In this document: one piece after another, positions 33,658-43,102 of the stretch
How positions within the stretch are numbered: position 1 is the stretch's first letter
Layout of the letters: the number at the start of each line of letters is the position of its first letter
NCBI GenBank assembly: GCA_002354335.1
Contig: DELI01000036.1
Span: forward strand, 1-64,000
DNA length: 64,000 bases
Source of the DNA: Sphingobacterium sp. UBA2700
GTDB lineage: Bacteria > Bacteroidota > Bacteroidia > Sphingobacteriales > Sphingobacteriaceae
Direction of reading: 5' to 3'
The notes under the pieces: model-generated
Seen by the model: the letters and a program-made list of their open reading frames with translations, nothing else
Database searches by the model: none
What the model was told of the DNA's origin: nothing
Position numbers and translations under genes: made by a program

Positions 33658-34417
33658 AATTGTTCGATATGTATTCGTTGACCTATTGAGGAATAAAACT
33701 ATCCTAATCTATACGCTATTGTTACTTGTGTTGTCGATCAGCGTCTACAGTATGGAGGATAACTACGAAAAGGGCTTGGTCAGCTTACTGAATATAGTGC
33801 TTTTTGTTGTTCCTTTGGTGAACATTGTGTTTACGAGTATTTACCTATATAATAGCGCAGAATTTATAAACCTGCTAGTGAGTCAGCCTCTTAAGCGTAC
33901 TCATATTTGGCTTAGTATGTTCATCGGACTGGCAAGTGCGCTGACACTGTCATTTATCATTGGCGTTGCATTGCCGACGTTTATTTATGCGTTCAGCATT
34001 TCCGGACTAACGTTAATAGGTTGCGGAATACTATTGTCGTTGATTTTCGTCTCAATTGCCATGTGGACATCCGTATTGATTAGAGATAAATCGAAGGGAA
34101 TTGGTCTTGCTATCTTATTATGGCTTTATTTTGGATTACTATTTGACGCTTTGGTGCTCTTTATGCTGTTCCAATTTTCCGACTATCCGATCGAGAATCT
34201 AATGGTCGCCCTGTCTATGTTCAACCCGATCGATATTAGCCGCATTCTGATTCTTCTAGAACTTGATTTATCGGCTATGATGGGCTATACAGGTGCTATT
34301 TTCAGAGATTTTTTCGGAACAGCGTTAGGCATGGGAATCACGCTGTTCATCATGATATTATGGTGTGCTATTCCTGTGGGACTATCCCTTCGTGTTTTCA
34401 AGAAAAAAGATCTTTAA
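33650..34417 (+). CDS. nosY: NosY ABC transporter permease
   Basis: A 255-aa protein with about six hydrophobic helices (ABC-2 type), for example TILIYTLLLLVLSISVYSM and IVLFVVPLVNIVFTSIYLY. The sequence LLVSQPLKRTHIWLSMFIGL is the cytoplasmic coupling region. It pairs with NosF by position and overlap. Confidence 0.93.
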   Translation: MNKIVRYVFVDLLRNKTILIYTLLLLVLSISVYSMEDNYEKGLVSLLNIVLFVVPLVNIVFTSIYLYNSAEFINLLVSQPLKRTHIWLSMFIGLASALTLSFIIGVALPTFIYAFSISGLTLIGCGILLSLIFVSIAMWTSVLIRDKSKGIGLAILLWLYFGLLFDALVLFMLFQFSDYPIENLMVALSMFNPIDISRILILLELDLSAMMGYTGAIFRDFFGTALGMGITLFIMILWCAIPVGLSLRVFKKKDL

Positions 34418-34447
34418 GATGATATTCGGTATTAAAAATTAGGTGCC

Positions 34448-35413
34448 ATGATTATTTCAACTACACTTGAGGTTTTTGAGTTAGAAACTCAGGAAAGACA
34501 AAAAACTATCTTTGAATATTTTGACGCGCTTTCTGAGGGCGAATCATTCATCATCAGACATGATCATGACCCCAAGCCTCTGTATTTCCAATTTTTATCA
34601 GGAAAAGGCGATGGATTTCTATGGGAATATCTGGAATCGGGTCCTCAATTCTGGCAGGTTCGGATAGGGAAGACTCATGCTGTGAAGACAGAGGAAAGCA
34701 TTGGAGAAATTGCGGCGAAGGACATTCGCAATGCAGCGCTTTTAACCAATCTGGGTGTTGATTACTGTTGTAACGGAAAGCAGACAGTCGGCGAATGTGC
34801 AGCTTCCATCGGCCTGACCGAAGGGGAACTTCGTGATAAATTAGCGCAAGCAGCAAAGATTGAGGCGCCATCAGACTATCTAACGTTTGAGAACTGGGAA
34901 TTGGATTTTCTCGCTGCCTATATCAAAAATGTGCACCATTATTATATACGTGAGCATTTTCCGATTATCAGCAATTTAGCGAACCGAGTTGCGATGGTAC
35001 ATGCAAGTGAACAACCGGAGTTAGTCGATTATGCAAAAGAGGTTGACACATTTTTGAATGAAATTTACGCGCATATAGAAATAGAAGAAAAGCTGTTGTT
35101 TCCCGGCGCCAATAATTTAAGCATGCTAACGGTGGAACATGCTTGTCAATTAGTCCAATACCTTCGTTATGAACATGGGGATTTAGGTGTCGAATTGCAG
35201 CAATTACGCCGCATAATAAAGCATTATCTGCCACCCGAGGGGGCCTGCTATTCCTATATCTCACTGCATGCGCATCTTGAAGCGTTGGAGCGTGACCTGT
35301 GTCAGCATATACATTTAGAAATCAATATTTTATTTCCGAAACTCTTAAAAATTTACGATTCCTCGTCGAATTCAACAAACATTTTTGAGACCGAAGGCAT
35401 ATGCAGCATTTAA
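34448..35413 (+). CDS. DUF2249 - RIC (ScdA/YtfE) fusion, iron-sulfur cluster repair protein
   Basis: A 321-aa protein in two parts. Residues about 10-80 are DUF2249-like (FDALSEGESFIIRHDHDPKP, FWQVRIGKT). Then comes an RIC protein: ScdA N-terminal segment with GVDYCCNGKQTVGECA, and a hemerythrin-like four-helix region with HHYYIREHFPII, HIEIEEKLLFPGA, RYEHGDLG and HLEINILFPKL giving the di-iron His and Glu ligands. RIC proteins repair iron-sulfur clusters damaged by nitric oxide. The fusion to DUF2249, often separate in denitrifiers, fits its place 30 bp after nosY. Confidence 0.88.
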   Translation: MIISTTLEVFELETQERQKTIFEYFDALSEGESFIIRHDHDPKPLYFQFLSGKGDGFLWEYLESGPQFWQVRIGKTHAVKTEESIGEIAAKDIRNAALLTNLGVDYCCNGKQTVGECAASIGLTEGELRDKLAQAAKIEAPSDYLTFENWELDFLAAYIKNVHHYYIREHFPIISNLANRVAMVHASEQPELVDYAKEVDTFLNEIYAHIEIEEKLLFPGANNLSMLTVEHACQLVQYLRYEHGDLGVELQQLRRIIKHYLPPEGACYSYISLHAHLEALERDLCQHIHLEINILFPKLLKIYDSSSNSTNIFETEGICSI

Positions 35414-35443
35414 AGCGATTATTAACACAAAATAAACAATACG

Positions 35444-36229
35444 ATGAAAAAGATAAACTTTCTCCTTTCCCTTTGCTTGACGCTCTTATTTATGAGCTCT
35501 TGTTCCAAAGACGATCCAAGCGTGGAGATCGAAACAGATAAGCTAATTATTGCTAAGGCTACGCTGAGCAATGATGAAGAAATCACCCTAATGGGCGACC
35601 ATGAGCTAACTGTTGGCTATCAGAAGGTATATATTCAGCTTACCAAGGATGGCAGATTGCAAACCTCTTCCAACATCACTTTCTCACCAATTATGGATAT
35701 GGGCAGCATGACGCATGGCGCTCCATCGAGTGCTTTGAGCTATGCCAACCAAACGAATAGTTATGAGGGCTATGTGGTATTTACGATGCCATCTAGCGAT
35801 TCGGGTTCATGGGAGTTGAAATTTAATGTGAATGGCGAAGAGATCAGTATCCCAATTCGGGTGAAAGCAGCGGCGACTGGCAATTTGCCCGTAAAGAGTT
35901 TTACAGCATCCAATAATAAGGGATATGTCATCGCTTTAGTTGATCCTGCAACACCCAAGATAGGGGTGAATGAGTTAGAGCTGATGATTTTTCTAAAAGA
36001 GACGATGTTTTCATTTCCGGAACAAAACGGATTAACATTGGATTTTGATCCGCAAATGACTTCTATGAATCATGGCTCACCTAATAATGTTTCGCCGGTT
36101 GCTTCTGGCAATGGTCGTTACAAAGGCAAGGTCAATTTTACGATGACAGGAGATTGGAGATTGTTCTTCGATATCAAAGAAGGAAATACCGAGTTAGCGA
36201 ACGATGTATATCTCGATGTTCTCTTCTAA
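35444..36229 (+). CDS. Copper-binding lipoprotein with duplicated M-x2-M-x-H-G motif
   Basis: A 261-aa lipoprotein (lipobox MSSC). It has two tandem domains of immunoglobulin-like build. The first has PIMDMGSMTHGAPSS, followed by YEGYVVFTMPSSDSGSWELK. The second has DPQMTSMNHGSPNN, followed by YKGKVNFTMTGDWRLFF. Both Met-Met-His clusters look like Cu(I) sites and resemble YtkA/FixH-like modules. It lies between the nos genes and a copper TonB receptor, so a role in surface or periplasmic copper handling for NosZ is a good inference. Confidence 0.75.
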   Translation: MKKINFLLSLCLTLLFMSSCSKDDPSVEIETDKLIIAKATLSNDEEITLMGDHELTVGYQKVYIQLTKDGRLQTSSNITFSPIMDMGSMTHGAPSSALSYANQTNSYEGYVVFTMPSSDSGSWELKFNVNGEEISIPIRVKAAATGNLPVKSFTASNNKGYVIALVDPATPKIGVNELELMIFLKETMFSFPEQNGLTLDFDPQMTSMNHGSPNNVSPVASGNGRYKGKVNFTMTGDWRLFFDIKEGNTELANDVYLDVLF

Positions 36230-36241
36230 CTATTAATGATC

Positions 36242-36261
36242 TGCGCCAATGCTTTGGCGCA
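36242..36261. terminator. Hairpin between the copper lipoprotein and receptor genes
   Basis: TGCGCCA (36242-36248) and TGGCGCA (36255-36261) pair perfectly around a 6-nt loop. The T-run is missing, so it may be a processing or attenuation site rather than a terminator. Confidence 0.4.
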
Positions 36262-36287
36262 CCATGGTTGTCCCCAATTTACAACTT

Positions 36288-38306
36288 ATGAACGGCATAC
36301 GATATATATTAGTTTTAAGCGCTATCGCCATGAATTTCACTGCGATGGCTCAACATCATAAGGAGCAAGACTCACTTAAACATGTAGAAATTGAAGAAGT
36401 CGTAGTGACGAGTCAAGTTGGTGTCAATAAGCAACTTGAAAAGGAACAACGTGCTTCCAAACAAGCCAATATTGATCAGCTGCTGGATAAGGTAGCCGGC
36501 GTACAGATGATCCGTCGCGGTGCCTACGCCTGGGAACCAACCATACGTAGTCTAAATGCCGCGCAGATCAATCTAAGTATCGACGGAATGGCAATTTTTG
36601 GGGCTTGTACAGATCGAATGGATCCCATTAGTTCATATATCGAGCCTAGCAACCTTCAACAGATTAATGTTAATCTAGAACCATCTTTTAATAACTACGG
36701 TGCGGGTGTTGCCGGAGGTATTAATTTTAAATTGGCGACTCCCGAATTGACGAATCTTCCTAAATTAAGCGGTTTGCTCGGAACAGGTTTCGAGACGAAT
36801 GCCGAGGCTATTCAAACTTTAGCCTCCCTACAGTACAGTACAGACCGCTATGGTATCCTGATCAATGGGATATTCAGAAAAGCGCATGAGTATCGGGCAG
36901 CGAATATGCAAGTGGTACCACATTCGCAGTTCCAAAAATGGAATGGATCGCTGGCGTTCAAATATAAAATAAACGATAGAAACCAGCTTACCGCACAATA
37001 TCTTGCTGACTATGGACAAAATATTGGATACCCAGCTTTGACGATGGATGTTGCTTATGCAAATGCCAATATCGCTTCATTAAGCCATGTGTACTCGATG
37101 AAAGCGACAGGCATGGATCTTCGAAGTAAAATATATTTTAATCACATCGACCATGCAATGGACGATACGAAACGTCCGGCAGAAAGTGTCGCGATGCATA
37201 TGGATATGCCTGGTGTTTCATGGACGGGCGGATTCTACAGCGAAACGGGATATCAGCAGGGAAAACATTATTTGCAAGCGCGAGTAAGCGGCTATGTGAA
37301 TCGATTGACCGCAAACATGACGATGTATCCGACCCAAGGCAGCCCGATGTTCATGTATACTATCCCTGATGCGCAACGTATTCATATCGACTTAGCTATC
37401 GCCGACAAGCTTGCTGTTTCCGAACAGTGGGGAGTGGACTTCTTAGGAAATTATAGCTATTCACATTCACAATTGTACAGTGAAGCAGGAAAGGCACAAC
37501 TTTCAGGAATGAAAGATGGAAATCTTAACCGTAGCAATCACTTGGCAAGCGTCAGTTTGATAGGGCACTATCAACCCAGTGCTCACTGGCATTGGATGGC
37601 GAAGATGGGTTATGCAACTCGAAGCGCGAGCTTACAAGAGTATTATGGCTTTTATTTGTTCAATCGTTTAGATAATTACGATTACCTCGGTAATATGGAC
37701 CTTAAAACCGAGAAAGCTTTGCAGGCTAGCTTAGGCATGAGCTATCAATTGGCTTGGCTACGCATAGAAGCTACTGCCTACAACTATTTCTTCAAAGATT
37801 ACATAGCAGGAGCCATCAATAACGATTTTCAAGTAATGACGATTGGTGCCACTGGTGTAAAACAATATGCCAATCTATCTTCGGCAAATATCATAGGTGC
37901 GGAATTTGCGCTTCGTTTGAAACCATTTAAATTCTTAGAATGGATGAGTACGGTTGCTTATTCTGAGGGCAAAGATAACAGAGACAATCCGCTTCCGCTG
38001 ATAGCGCCATTTACGAATAACAATAGCCTCCTAGTAAACTATAAGGGTTGGGCGGGACAGGTCGAACTAGCGTATTACGCTGCTCAAAATAAAGTAAGCC
38101 CTGAAGTTTACGGCGATACGCATACCCCTTCCGCAACCTTATTGAACGCAGGATTGCGCAAAACATTTTCGTTAAAGCAACATCGGCTCACTAGTAATTT
38201 CCGCGTAGAGAATATTTTCGATCGCTATTATTATCGTCATCAAGATATTATGAAAATTGCGCGCCCCGGTCGCAACTTTGTCGCACAAATAAGCCTGTCG
38301 TTTTAA
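36288..38306 (+). CDS. TonB-dependent copper receptor (OprC/NosA-like)
   Basis: A 672-aa outer membrane receptor: signal peptide (ending AMAQ), TonB plug with VEEVVVTSQV-like start (EIEEVVVTSQVGV), GVQMIRRGAYAWEPTIRSLN and a beta-barrel that ends in AQISLSF. The plug has FGACTDRMDP, and the barrel has AMHMDMPG. A C-x3-M with an H-x-M pair is the copper site described for OprC, so copper import is likely. I start at the ATG at 36288, as upstream codons lack a signal peptide. It closes the nos-copper cluster. Confidence 0.88.
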   Translation: MNGIRYILVLSAIAMNFTAMAQHHKEQDSLKHVEIEEVVVTSQVGVNKQLEKEQRASKQANIDQLLDKVAGVQMIRRGAYAWEPTIRSLNAAQINLSIDGMAIFGACTDRMDPISSYIEPSNLQQINVNLEPSFNNYGAGVAGGINFKLATPELTNLPKLSGLLGTGFETNAEAIQTLASLQYSTDRYGILINGIFRKAHEYRAANMQVVPHSQFQKWNGSLAFKYKINDRNQLTAQYLADYGQNIGYPALTMDVAYANANIASLSHVYSMKATGMDLRSKIYFNHIDHAMDDTKRPAESVAMHMDMPGVSWTGGFYSETGYQQGKHYLQARVSGYVNRLTANMTMYPTQGSPMFMYTIPDAQRIHIDLAIADKLAVSEQWGVDFLGNYSYSHSQLYSEAGKAQLSGMKDGNLNRSNHLASVSLIGHYQPSAHWHWMAKMGYATRSASLQEYYGFYLFNRLDNYDYLGNMDLKTEKALQASLGMSYQLAWLRIEATAYNYFFKDYIAGAINNDFQVMTIGATGVKQYANLSSANIIGAEFALRLKPFKFLEWMSTVAYSEGKDNRDNPLPLIAPFTNNNSLLVNYKGWAGQVELAYYAAQNKVSPEVYGDTHTPSATLLNAGLRKTFSLKQHRLTSNFRVENIFDRYYYRHQDIMKIARPGRNFVAQISLSF

Positions 38307-38487
38307 GCATTTTCAATAATGCTGCTCACTCCGCATTTTAAGCTAACTTCTTTGTTAATCAGCTCATTGAACTCTGAAAATTTTCAGAAAAAAAATGAAT
38401 AAGTGTTTAGCGTCATTTTAATTCTAGGTAGTTCTAGGTAGCTTTAGATAAACCCAAATTCTTGCTTTTAAAACTCAAAATTGTGAT

Positions 38488-40602
38488 ATGAAAGACGTAA
38501 TTAAACGAGACGGAACCTTAGAGAAATTTCAGCCTTTTAAAATAGAAGATGCAATCAAGAAAGCCTTTCAGTCCGTGTCGATTCCATACGACGAAGAGAT
38601 TATGGAATCTATACTTGCTGAGATCGGGCAATCCGCGCTCGTCGACGTGGAAGATATACAGGATCTGATTGAAAAAAAGCTTTATGTGGGTGGTCATTTT
38701 CAAGTAATGCGCTCCTTTATGCTCTTCCGACATACACGGAAGTTGCAACGCGAGCATATCGATCGATTTATCGATTCCAGCACTTATGTCGACAGCAGCC
38801 ATGCAGTAGAGGAATATATTTATCAGAATGATTGGCGAATCCAAGCGAATGCGAATAACTCTTTTTCAAATGCAGGCTTGGTTAATAACACCGCCGGAAA
38901 GATCATCGCCAATTATTGGTTAGACAAAGTTTACAATAGAATAGAAGGACATGCGCATCGTAATGCGGATATTCATATTCACGATTTAGACTGCCTTACA
39001 GGTTATTGCGCTGGTTGGAGCCTGCGGGTATTGCTTGATGAAGGGTTTAATGGGGTTCGTGGTCGTGTAGATAGCAGGCCACCGTCTCATTTCCGAGAAG
39101 CGCTAGGTCAAATGGCTAATTTTTTAGGGATTTTGCAAAGTGAATGGGCGGGAGCACAGGCTTTTAGTTCATTCGACACCTATCTGGCACCCTATGTATT
39201 CAAAGACAGATTGAGTCAGATCGATGTGAAGAAAGCGATTCGAAGTTTTGTGTATAATTTAAATGTGCCTGCTCGATGGGGTCAATCACCATTTACAAAT
39301 ATCACGTTGGATTGGAATGTTCCTCAAGACTTACAAGATCAGATTCCTACGAAATCAGGCACGCATTTATTCCGCGGCTTGCAAAACGATGAGCTAAATG
39401 CCCTTGCCGCCGAGCGGGGTGCAAGTAATTTAGAAGATTTGACTTATAAGCATTTTCAGGCGGAGATGAATATGATCAATAAAGCCTATTACGAAGTGAT
39501 GACGGAGGGCGATGCGAATGGGCAGCCTTTCACATTTCCTATCCCGACGGTCAATATTACCGAAGACTTTGATTGGGAGGGTGAGAATGTGGATGTTCTG
39601 TTCGAGAATACAGCGAAGATTGGTTCTTCTTATTTTCAGAATTTCATCGGAAGCCAATATATAGTGAATGAGGCAGGCGAGCGGGTCGAAAATCCGGATG
39701 CCTATAAGCCAAACGCCGTTCGCAGTATGTGCTGCCGTTTGCAGCTTGACTTGCGCGAGCTGTTGAAGCGTGGGAATGGGCTGTTCGGAAGTGCCGAAAT
39801 GACAGGAAGTATAGGCGTGGTCACCATCAATATGGCAAGGCTGGGTTACCTGTACAAAGGAAAACCGAAGGAATTATATGCACGTTTGAACGAGCTGATG
39901 GAAATCGGAAAATCCACTTTGGAGAAGAAGCGCAAGTTTGTACAGGAGATGTATGATAATGGCCTGTATCCATATACCAAACGATATCTTCCACACTTTC
40001 GCAATCATTTCTCGACCATTGGTGTCAATGGTATGAATGAGATGATTCGTAATTATACTGAAGACCAAGAGGATATCGTATCTCCTTGGGGCAAGGAGTT
40101 TGCTAGCAACGTCTTAGATTTTATCCGAACCAGACTTCGTGAGTTCCAGGAAAGTACGGGCAACTTGTATAACCTTGAAGCGACACCAGCTGAAGGAACG
40201 ACCTATCGGTTTGCTAAAGAAGATAAGAAACGCTTTGAAGATATTTTGCAAGCAGGAACGCATCCGCAGATTTATTACACCAATAGTTCACAGTTGCCAG
40301 CCGATCAAACGGATGATCCGTTTGAAGCCTTGCTTTTGCAAGATGATCTGCAATGTAAATATACAGGCGGTACAGTATTACATCTTTACATGCGCGAGCG
40401 CATAAGTACATCGGAAGCATGTAAGGAATTCGTAAAAACGGTATTAACAAATTTTAAATTGCCATATATCACAGTGACTCCAGTGTTTAGTGTATGCCCT
40501 AAACATGGTTACTTGAACGGGCAACATGAATACTGTCCGCAATGCGACGAAGAAATTATCAATAAACATAAATTAGATGTCACACATGAAAACTTTGAAT
40601 GA
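38488..40602 (+). CDS. nrdD: Anaerobic ribonucleoside-triphosphate reductase, catalytic part
   Basis: A 704-aa class III reductase subunit. The N-terminal ATP-cone is at about 1-90 (VIKRDGTLEKFQPFKIEDA). The barrel has NADIHIHDLDCLTGYC, NLNVPARWGQSPFTNITLDW and AVRSMCCRLQLDL with the catalytic cysteines. The C-terminal zinc module is CPKHGYLNGQHEYCPQC. The usual tail with the radical glycine (RVxGY...FNxGK) is absent from this frame; it sits in the small ORF at 40586-40771, which overlaps by 17 bp. Apart from that the length and domains are normal. Confidence 0.9.
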   Translation: MKDVIKRDGTLEKFQPFKIEDAIKKAFQSVSIPYDEEIMESILAEIGQSALVDVEDIQDLIEKKLYVGGHFQVMRSFMLFRHTRKLQREHIDRFIDSSTYVDSSHAVEEYIYQNDWRIQANANNSFSNAGLVNNTAGKIIANYWLDKVYNRIEGHAHRNADIHIHDLDCLTGYCAGWSLRVLLDEGFNGVRGRVDSRPPSHFREALGQMANFLGILQSEWAGAQAFSSFDTYLAPYVFKDRLSQIDVKKAIRSFVYNLNVPARWGQSPFTNITLDWNVPQDLQDQIPTKSGTHLFRGLQNDELNALAAERGASNLEDLTYKHFQAEMNMINKAYYEVMTEGDANGQPFTFPIPTVNITEDFDWEGENVDVLFENTAKIGSSYFQNFIGSQYIVNEAGERVENPDAYKPNAVRSMCCRLQLDLRELLKRGNGLFGSAEMTGSIGVVTINMARLGYLYKGKPKELYARLNELMEIGKSTLEKKRKFVQEMYDNGLYPYTKRYLPHFRNHFSTIGVNGMNEMIRNYTEDQEDIVSPWGKEFASNVLDFIRTRLREFQESTGNLYNLEATPAEGTTYRFAKEDKKRFEDILQAGTHPQIYYTNSSQLPADQTDDPFEALLLQDDLQCKYTGGTVLHLYMRERISTSEACKEFVKTVLTNFKLPYITVTPVFSVCPKHGYLNGQHEYCPQCDEEIINKHKLDVTHENFE

Positions 40603-40771
40603 TGAAAGACAGCAGGTGTTGCAGCAACATCAGCAAGAACGTAGTAAATGTCTGGTTTACACGCGCGTAATGGGCTACCACCGTCCTGTGGAAAGCTTTA
40701 ACATTGGTAAGCAAGGGGAACATAAGGAGCGAACCTTATTCTGTGAGCAATATGGCAAATCCGCTGTTTGA
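40586..40771 (+). CDS. Separately encoded glycyl radical domain of NrdD
   Basis: A 61-residue ORF that starts inside the 3' end of nrdD, one base out of frame (+1). It contains CLVYTRVMGYHRPVESFNIG followed by KQGEHKERTLF. This is the C-terminal glycyl radical motif of class III reductases (RVCGY...FNAGKQEEVKRR in E. coli), with the radical glycine in RVMGY. It can only work if it associates with the nrdD product or if translation slips +1 before the nrdD stop. It overlaps nrdG by 20 bp. The sequence is otherwise intact and conserved, so it is not a random ORF. A sequencing or recent mutation is the alternative. Confidence 0.85.
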   Translation: MKTLNDERQQVLQQHQQERSKCLVYTRVMGYHRPVESFNIGKQGEHKERTLFCEQYGKSAV

Positions 40772-41429
40772 TATCACTCCCTTTACCTTACTCGATTACC
40801 CCGATAAAGCAGCCTGCATCTTTTGGTTTGTGGGCTGCAATATGCGGTGCCAGTATTGTTACAACCCTGATATTGTATTCGGAAAAGGCAAAATTAGTGT
40901 GGCAGATGCAGTTGGTTTTTTGCAGGCACGGAAAGGTCTTTTGCAAGCTGTCGTGCTCAGTGGGGGCGAGTGTAGCATACATAAGGATGTCAGAACCATT
41001 GCGCAAAAGGCAAAGGATTTAGGGTACTTAGTCAAAATCGATACGAACGGTACGAGCCCCAGGACATTAACTAGCCTTATCAACGAAGGTCTTGTTGATT
41101 ATGTCGCTTTGGATTTAAAAGCTTTAGCGGACAATTTTACCGCTATAACGGCGTCTAAGACGTTCCGAGGATTTGAGGAGTCTTATCATATCCTGCAAGC
41201 TTCGAATACCGCTTTCGAGGTGAGATCTACCGTTCATTCTGCACTGCACAGCCTTGCAGATATCGAAGCGATGATTGCGTATCTCTACGATCGAAACTAT
41301 CGTGGGACTTATTATCTGCAAGTCGCATTGAATAATGTGAAAACTATAACAGAACTTCCTGATTCTACTTACAACATAACGAATTTAAAGTTCGAAGACA
41401 CAAAATTACCTGTTGTCATCCGTGGCTGA
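40752..41429 (+). CDS. nrdG: Anaerobic ribonucleotide reductase activating protein (radical SAM)
   Basis: A 225-aa radical SAM enzyme that creates the glycyl radical on NrdD. The iron-sulfur motif C-x3-C-x2-C is in GCNMRCQYCYNPD. The SAM-contacting glycines are in VVLSGGECSIH, and KIDTNGTSP and DYVALDLKAL are typical NrdG blocks. I start at the ATG at 40752, within the tail of the glycyl radical ORF. Confidence 0.92.
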   Translation: MANPLFDITPFTLLDYPDKAACIFWFVGCNMRCQYCYNPDIVFGKGKISVADAVGFLQARKGLLQAVVLSGGECSIHKDVRTIAQKAKDLGYLVKIDTNGTSPRTLTSLINEGLVDYVALDLKALADNFTAITASKTFRGFEESYHILQASNTAFEVRSTVHSALHSLADIEAMIAYLYDRNYRGTYYLQVALNNVKTITELPDSTYNITNLKFEDTKLPVVIRG

Positions 41430-41541
41430 TCTTCTTAGAAAATCATTAGAATGCTAATTATTTAGAATGATTATAAATAATATTCACTATCTTAGTAGCG
41501 AATATTATTAAGTATAGAGAAATTAGATTCGGTCGGGTGAA

Positions 41542-42504
41542 ATGATTGTTAAGAGTAGGATAATTGAGATGAACAAATGTTTGTTCGAGCAAGAGGTTTT
41601 AGATGTATATGTTCCGGAGAATCCTATCGTTGAGTGTAGAACGGAAATCAATAATGACCTTATACATATGGAGAATTTCCAACTTTCCACGAGTGGAATG
41701 TTTATTCTTCAAGCCAAGATGAATTTCGCGAAGCCGGTCCATTTCCAAACAGAGATTGTTGGGGATGCGGTAACAAGCCAATTCATCTTTTATCGGCCAT
41801 CGGCCTCCCCGAATCCGATGGAAATGAGCCGCCACAATATTCGCTATATCCCATCCTTTAAATCCACTCAGGAAGTGAAGGATGGTATAGATTATCATTT
41901 CTTTATCGCTGTATTATCGAAGGAATACTATCTGAATTTAATCCATCGAGATTCTTTGCTGCATCAGGAGTTTATCCGTGAACTCAATGAAGGAAATCAG
42001 GCTTCCTACGTTAAAGAGGATTATATGGCGACTTTCGAGATGCAACAAACTATTGCGGAGCTGGTTGAGTGTAAAAAGATGGGCGAAATCCGTAGACTAC
42101 ATACGGAGTCGCATATTTTAGAACTCTTGATGTATCAGTTTGAGCAATATTTTTATCGGAATAGTCAGCCAGATTTTACTTTTAGCGAGGAAGATATCCT
42201 CCGATTGGAGAAAGCGAGAGTGATTCTAGAAAGCCGCATCAGCAATCCCCCCACGCAGCGCGAGCTGGCATGCGAGGTGATGACTAGCGAAAGTAAACTT
42301 CGCAAAGATTTCCGCCGTTATTATTCCATGACAATCAATAATTACTTGACACAGATACGCATGGCAAAGGCGAAATCTTATTTGTTGGATGAGCGCTTGC
42401 CGGTTTATGAGGTCGCCGCATTGACAGGTTATAGTCATCAAAATAACTTTACGAATGCCTTCAAGAAGTACTATGGCTTTCCACCAATAGAGTTGAAGCC
42501 CTAA
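41542..42504 (+). CDS. AraC-family transcriptional regulator
   Basis: A 320-aa regulator. The N-terminal half has no recognised domain. The C-terminal about 100 residues carry the double helix-turn-helix with TQRELACEVMTSESKLRKDF, RRYYSMTINNYLTQIRMAKA and VAALTGYSHQNNFTNAFKKY. The architecture resembles siderophore- and heme-responsive AraC regulators such as PchR. It converges on the HmuY-TonB operon and may regulate it; see the direct repeats at 50211-50241. The target is inferred. Confidence 0.85.
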   Translation: MIVKSRIIEMNKCLFEQEVLDVYVPENPIVECRTEINNDLIHMENFQLSTSGMFILQAKMNFAKPVHFQTEIVGDAVTSQFIFYRPSASPNPMEMSRHNIRYIPSFKSTQEVKDGIDYHFFIAVLSKEYYLNLIHRDSLLHQEFIRELNEGNQASYVKEDYMATFEMQQTIAELVECKKMGEIRRLHTESHILELLMYQFEQYFYRNSQPDFTFSEEDILRLEKARVILESRISNPPTQRELACEVMTSESKLRKDFRRYYSMTINNYLTQIRMAKAKSYLLDERLPVYEVAALTGYSHQNNFTNAFKKYYGFPPIELKP

Positions 42505-42523
42505 TATTTCCTGCGATTATTTT

Positions 42524-43102
42524 TTACTCGAGTTCAGCGAATTGGAAAGTCAAGAATGTGGTTTTATCTGACGATGTTGGATAAGCTGGAGCCCCTTCAT
42601 AGATACTGATCATTTTGATCTTGTAATACTTGCCATTCCCCGTTCTGAGAAATATAGTTTTTCCTTTAATAGGTTCTACCACATGCGTTTGCACATCGTA
42701 TGTATACCATCCATTTTCATAGTTAGCAATGTTGCCGGATTCTGCTTCGCTGTAACTAAGTGAGGGTTTTCTATCGATTTTGTCGTAGTCGACATTCAAA
42801 ACTTTCATCCAGGTTCCGACTTTGCTATTACTTACTATCAGTGTGTTCGCAAGACCGGTAAAGGCGATATCCCAATCTCCGTCAGCTTTGGCTTCCGCAT
42901 TCTTTTGCAGGCTGAAATATATCGGCTTTGCAATTCCGCTGGGTTGCCCCGTGCTGAAATGTCCATTATTTAAGTCTCTTACAAATATGTCCTGTGGTTT
43001 ATCCGGCTCGGAGCGAGGCTCTTCGTTTTTTGAGCAGCTACTCAGTATGAAGAGTAGTAAGGCAAGGAAGTAAACTGTTTCTTTAATCATCAACATCGTC
43101 AT
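42524..43102 (-). CDS. HmuY-like lipoprotein
   Basis: A 192-aa lipoprotein (lipobox LSSC). It contains IFVRDLNNGHFSTGQPSGIA, YFSLQKNAEAKADGDWDIAF and YYKIKMISIYEGAP, a pattern of the HmuY heme-binding family (WDIAF, the tail TFLTFQFAEL). The start is one of three close Met codons; I take 43102. It follows the TonB receptor gene after 165 bp and is the last gene of the minus-strand run. A partner HmuY-like gene begins the run at 50147. Heme binding is inferred from the family; the ligand residues were not checked. Confidence 0.8.
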   Translation of the reverse strand: MTMLMIKETVYFLALLLFILSSCSKNEEPRSEPDKPQDIFVRDLNNGHFSTGQPSGIAKPIYFSLQKNAEAKADGDWDIAFTGLANTLIVSNSKVGTWMKVLNVDYDKIDRKPSLSYSEAESGNIANYENGWYTYDVQTHVVEPIKGKTIFLRTGNGKYYKIKMISIYEGAPAYPTSSDKTTFLTFQFAELE

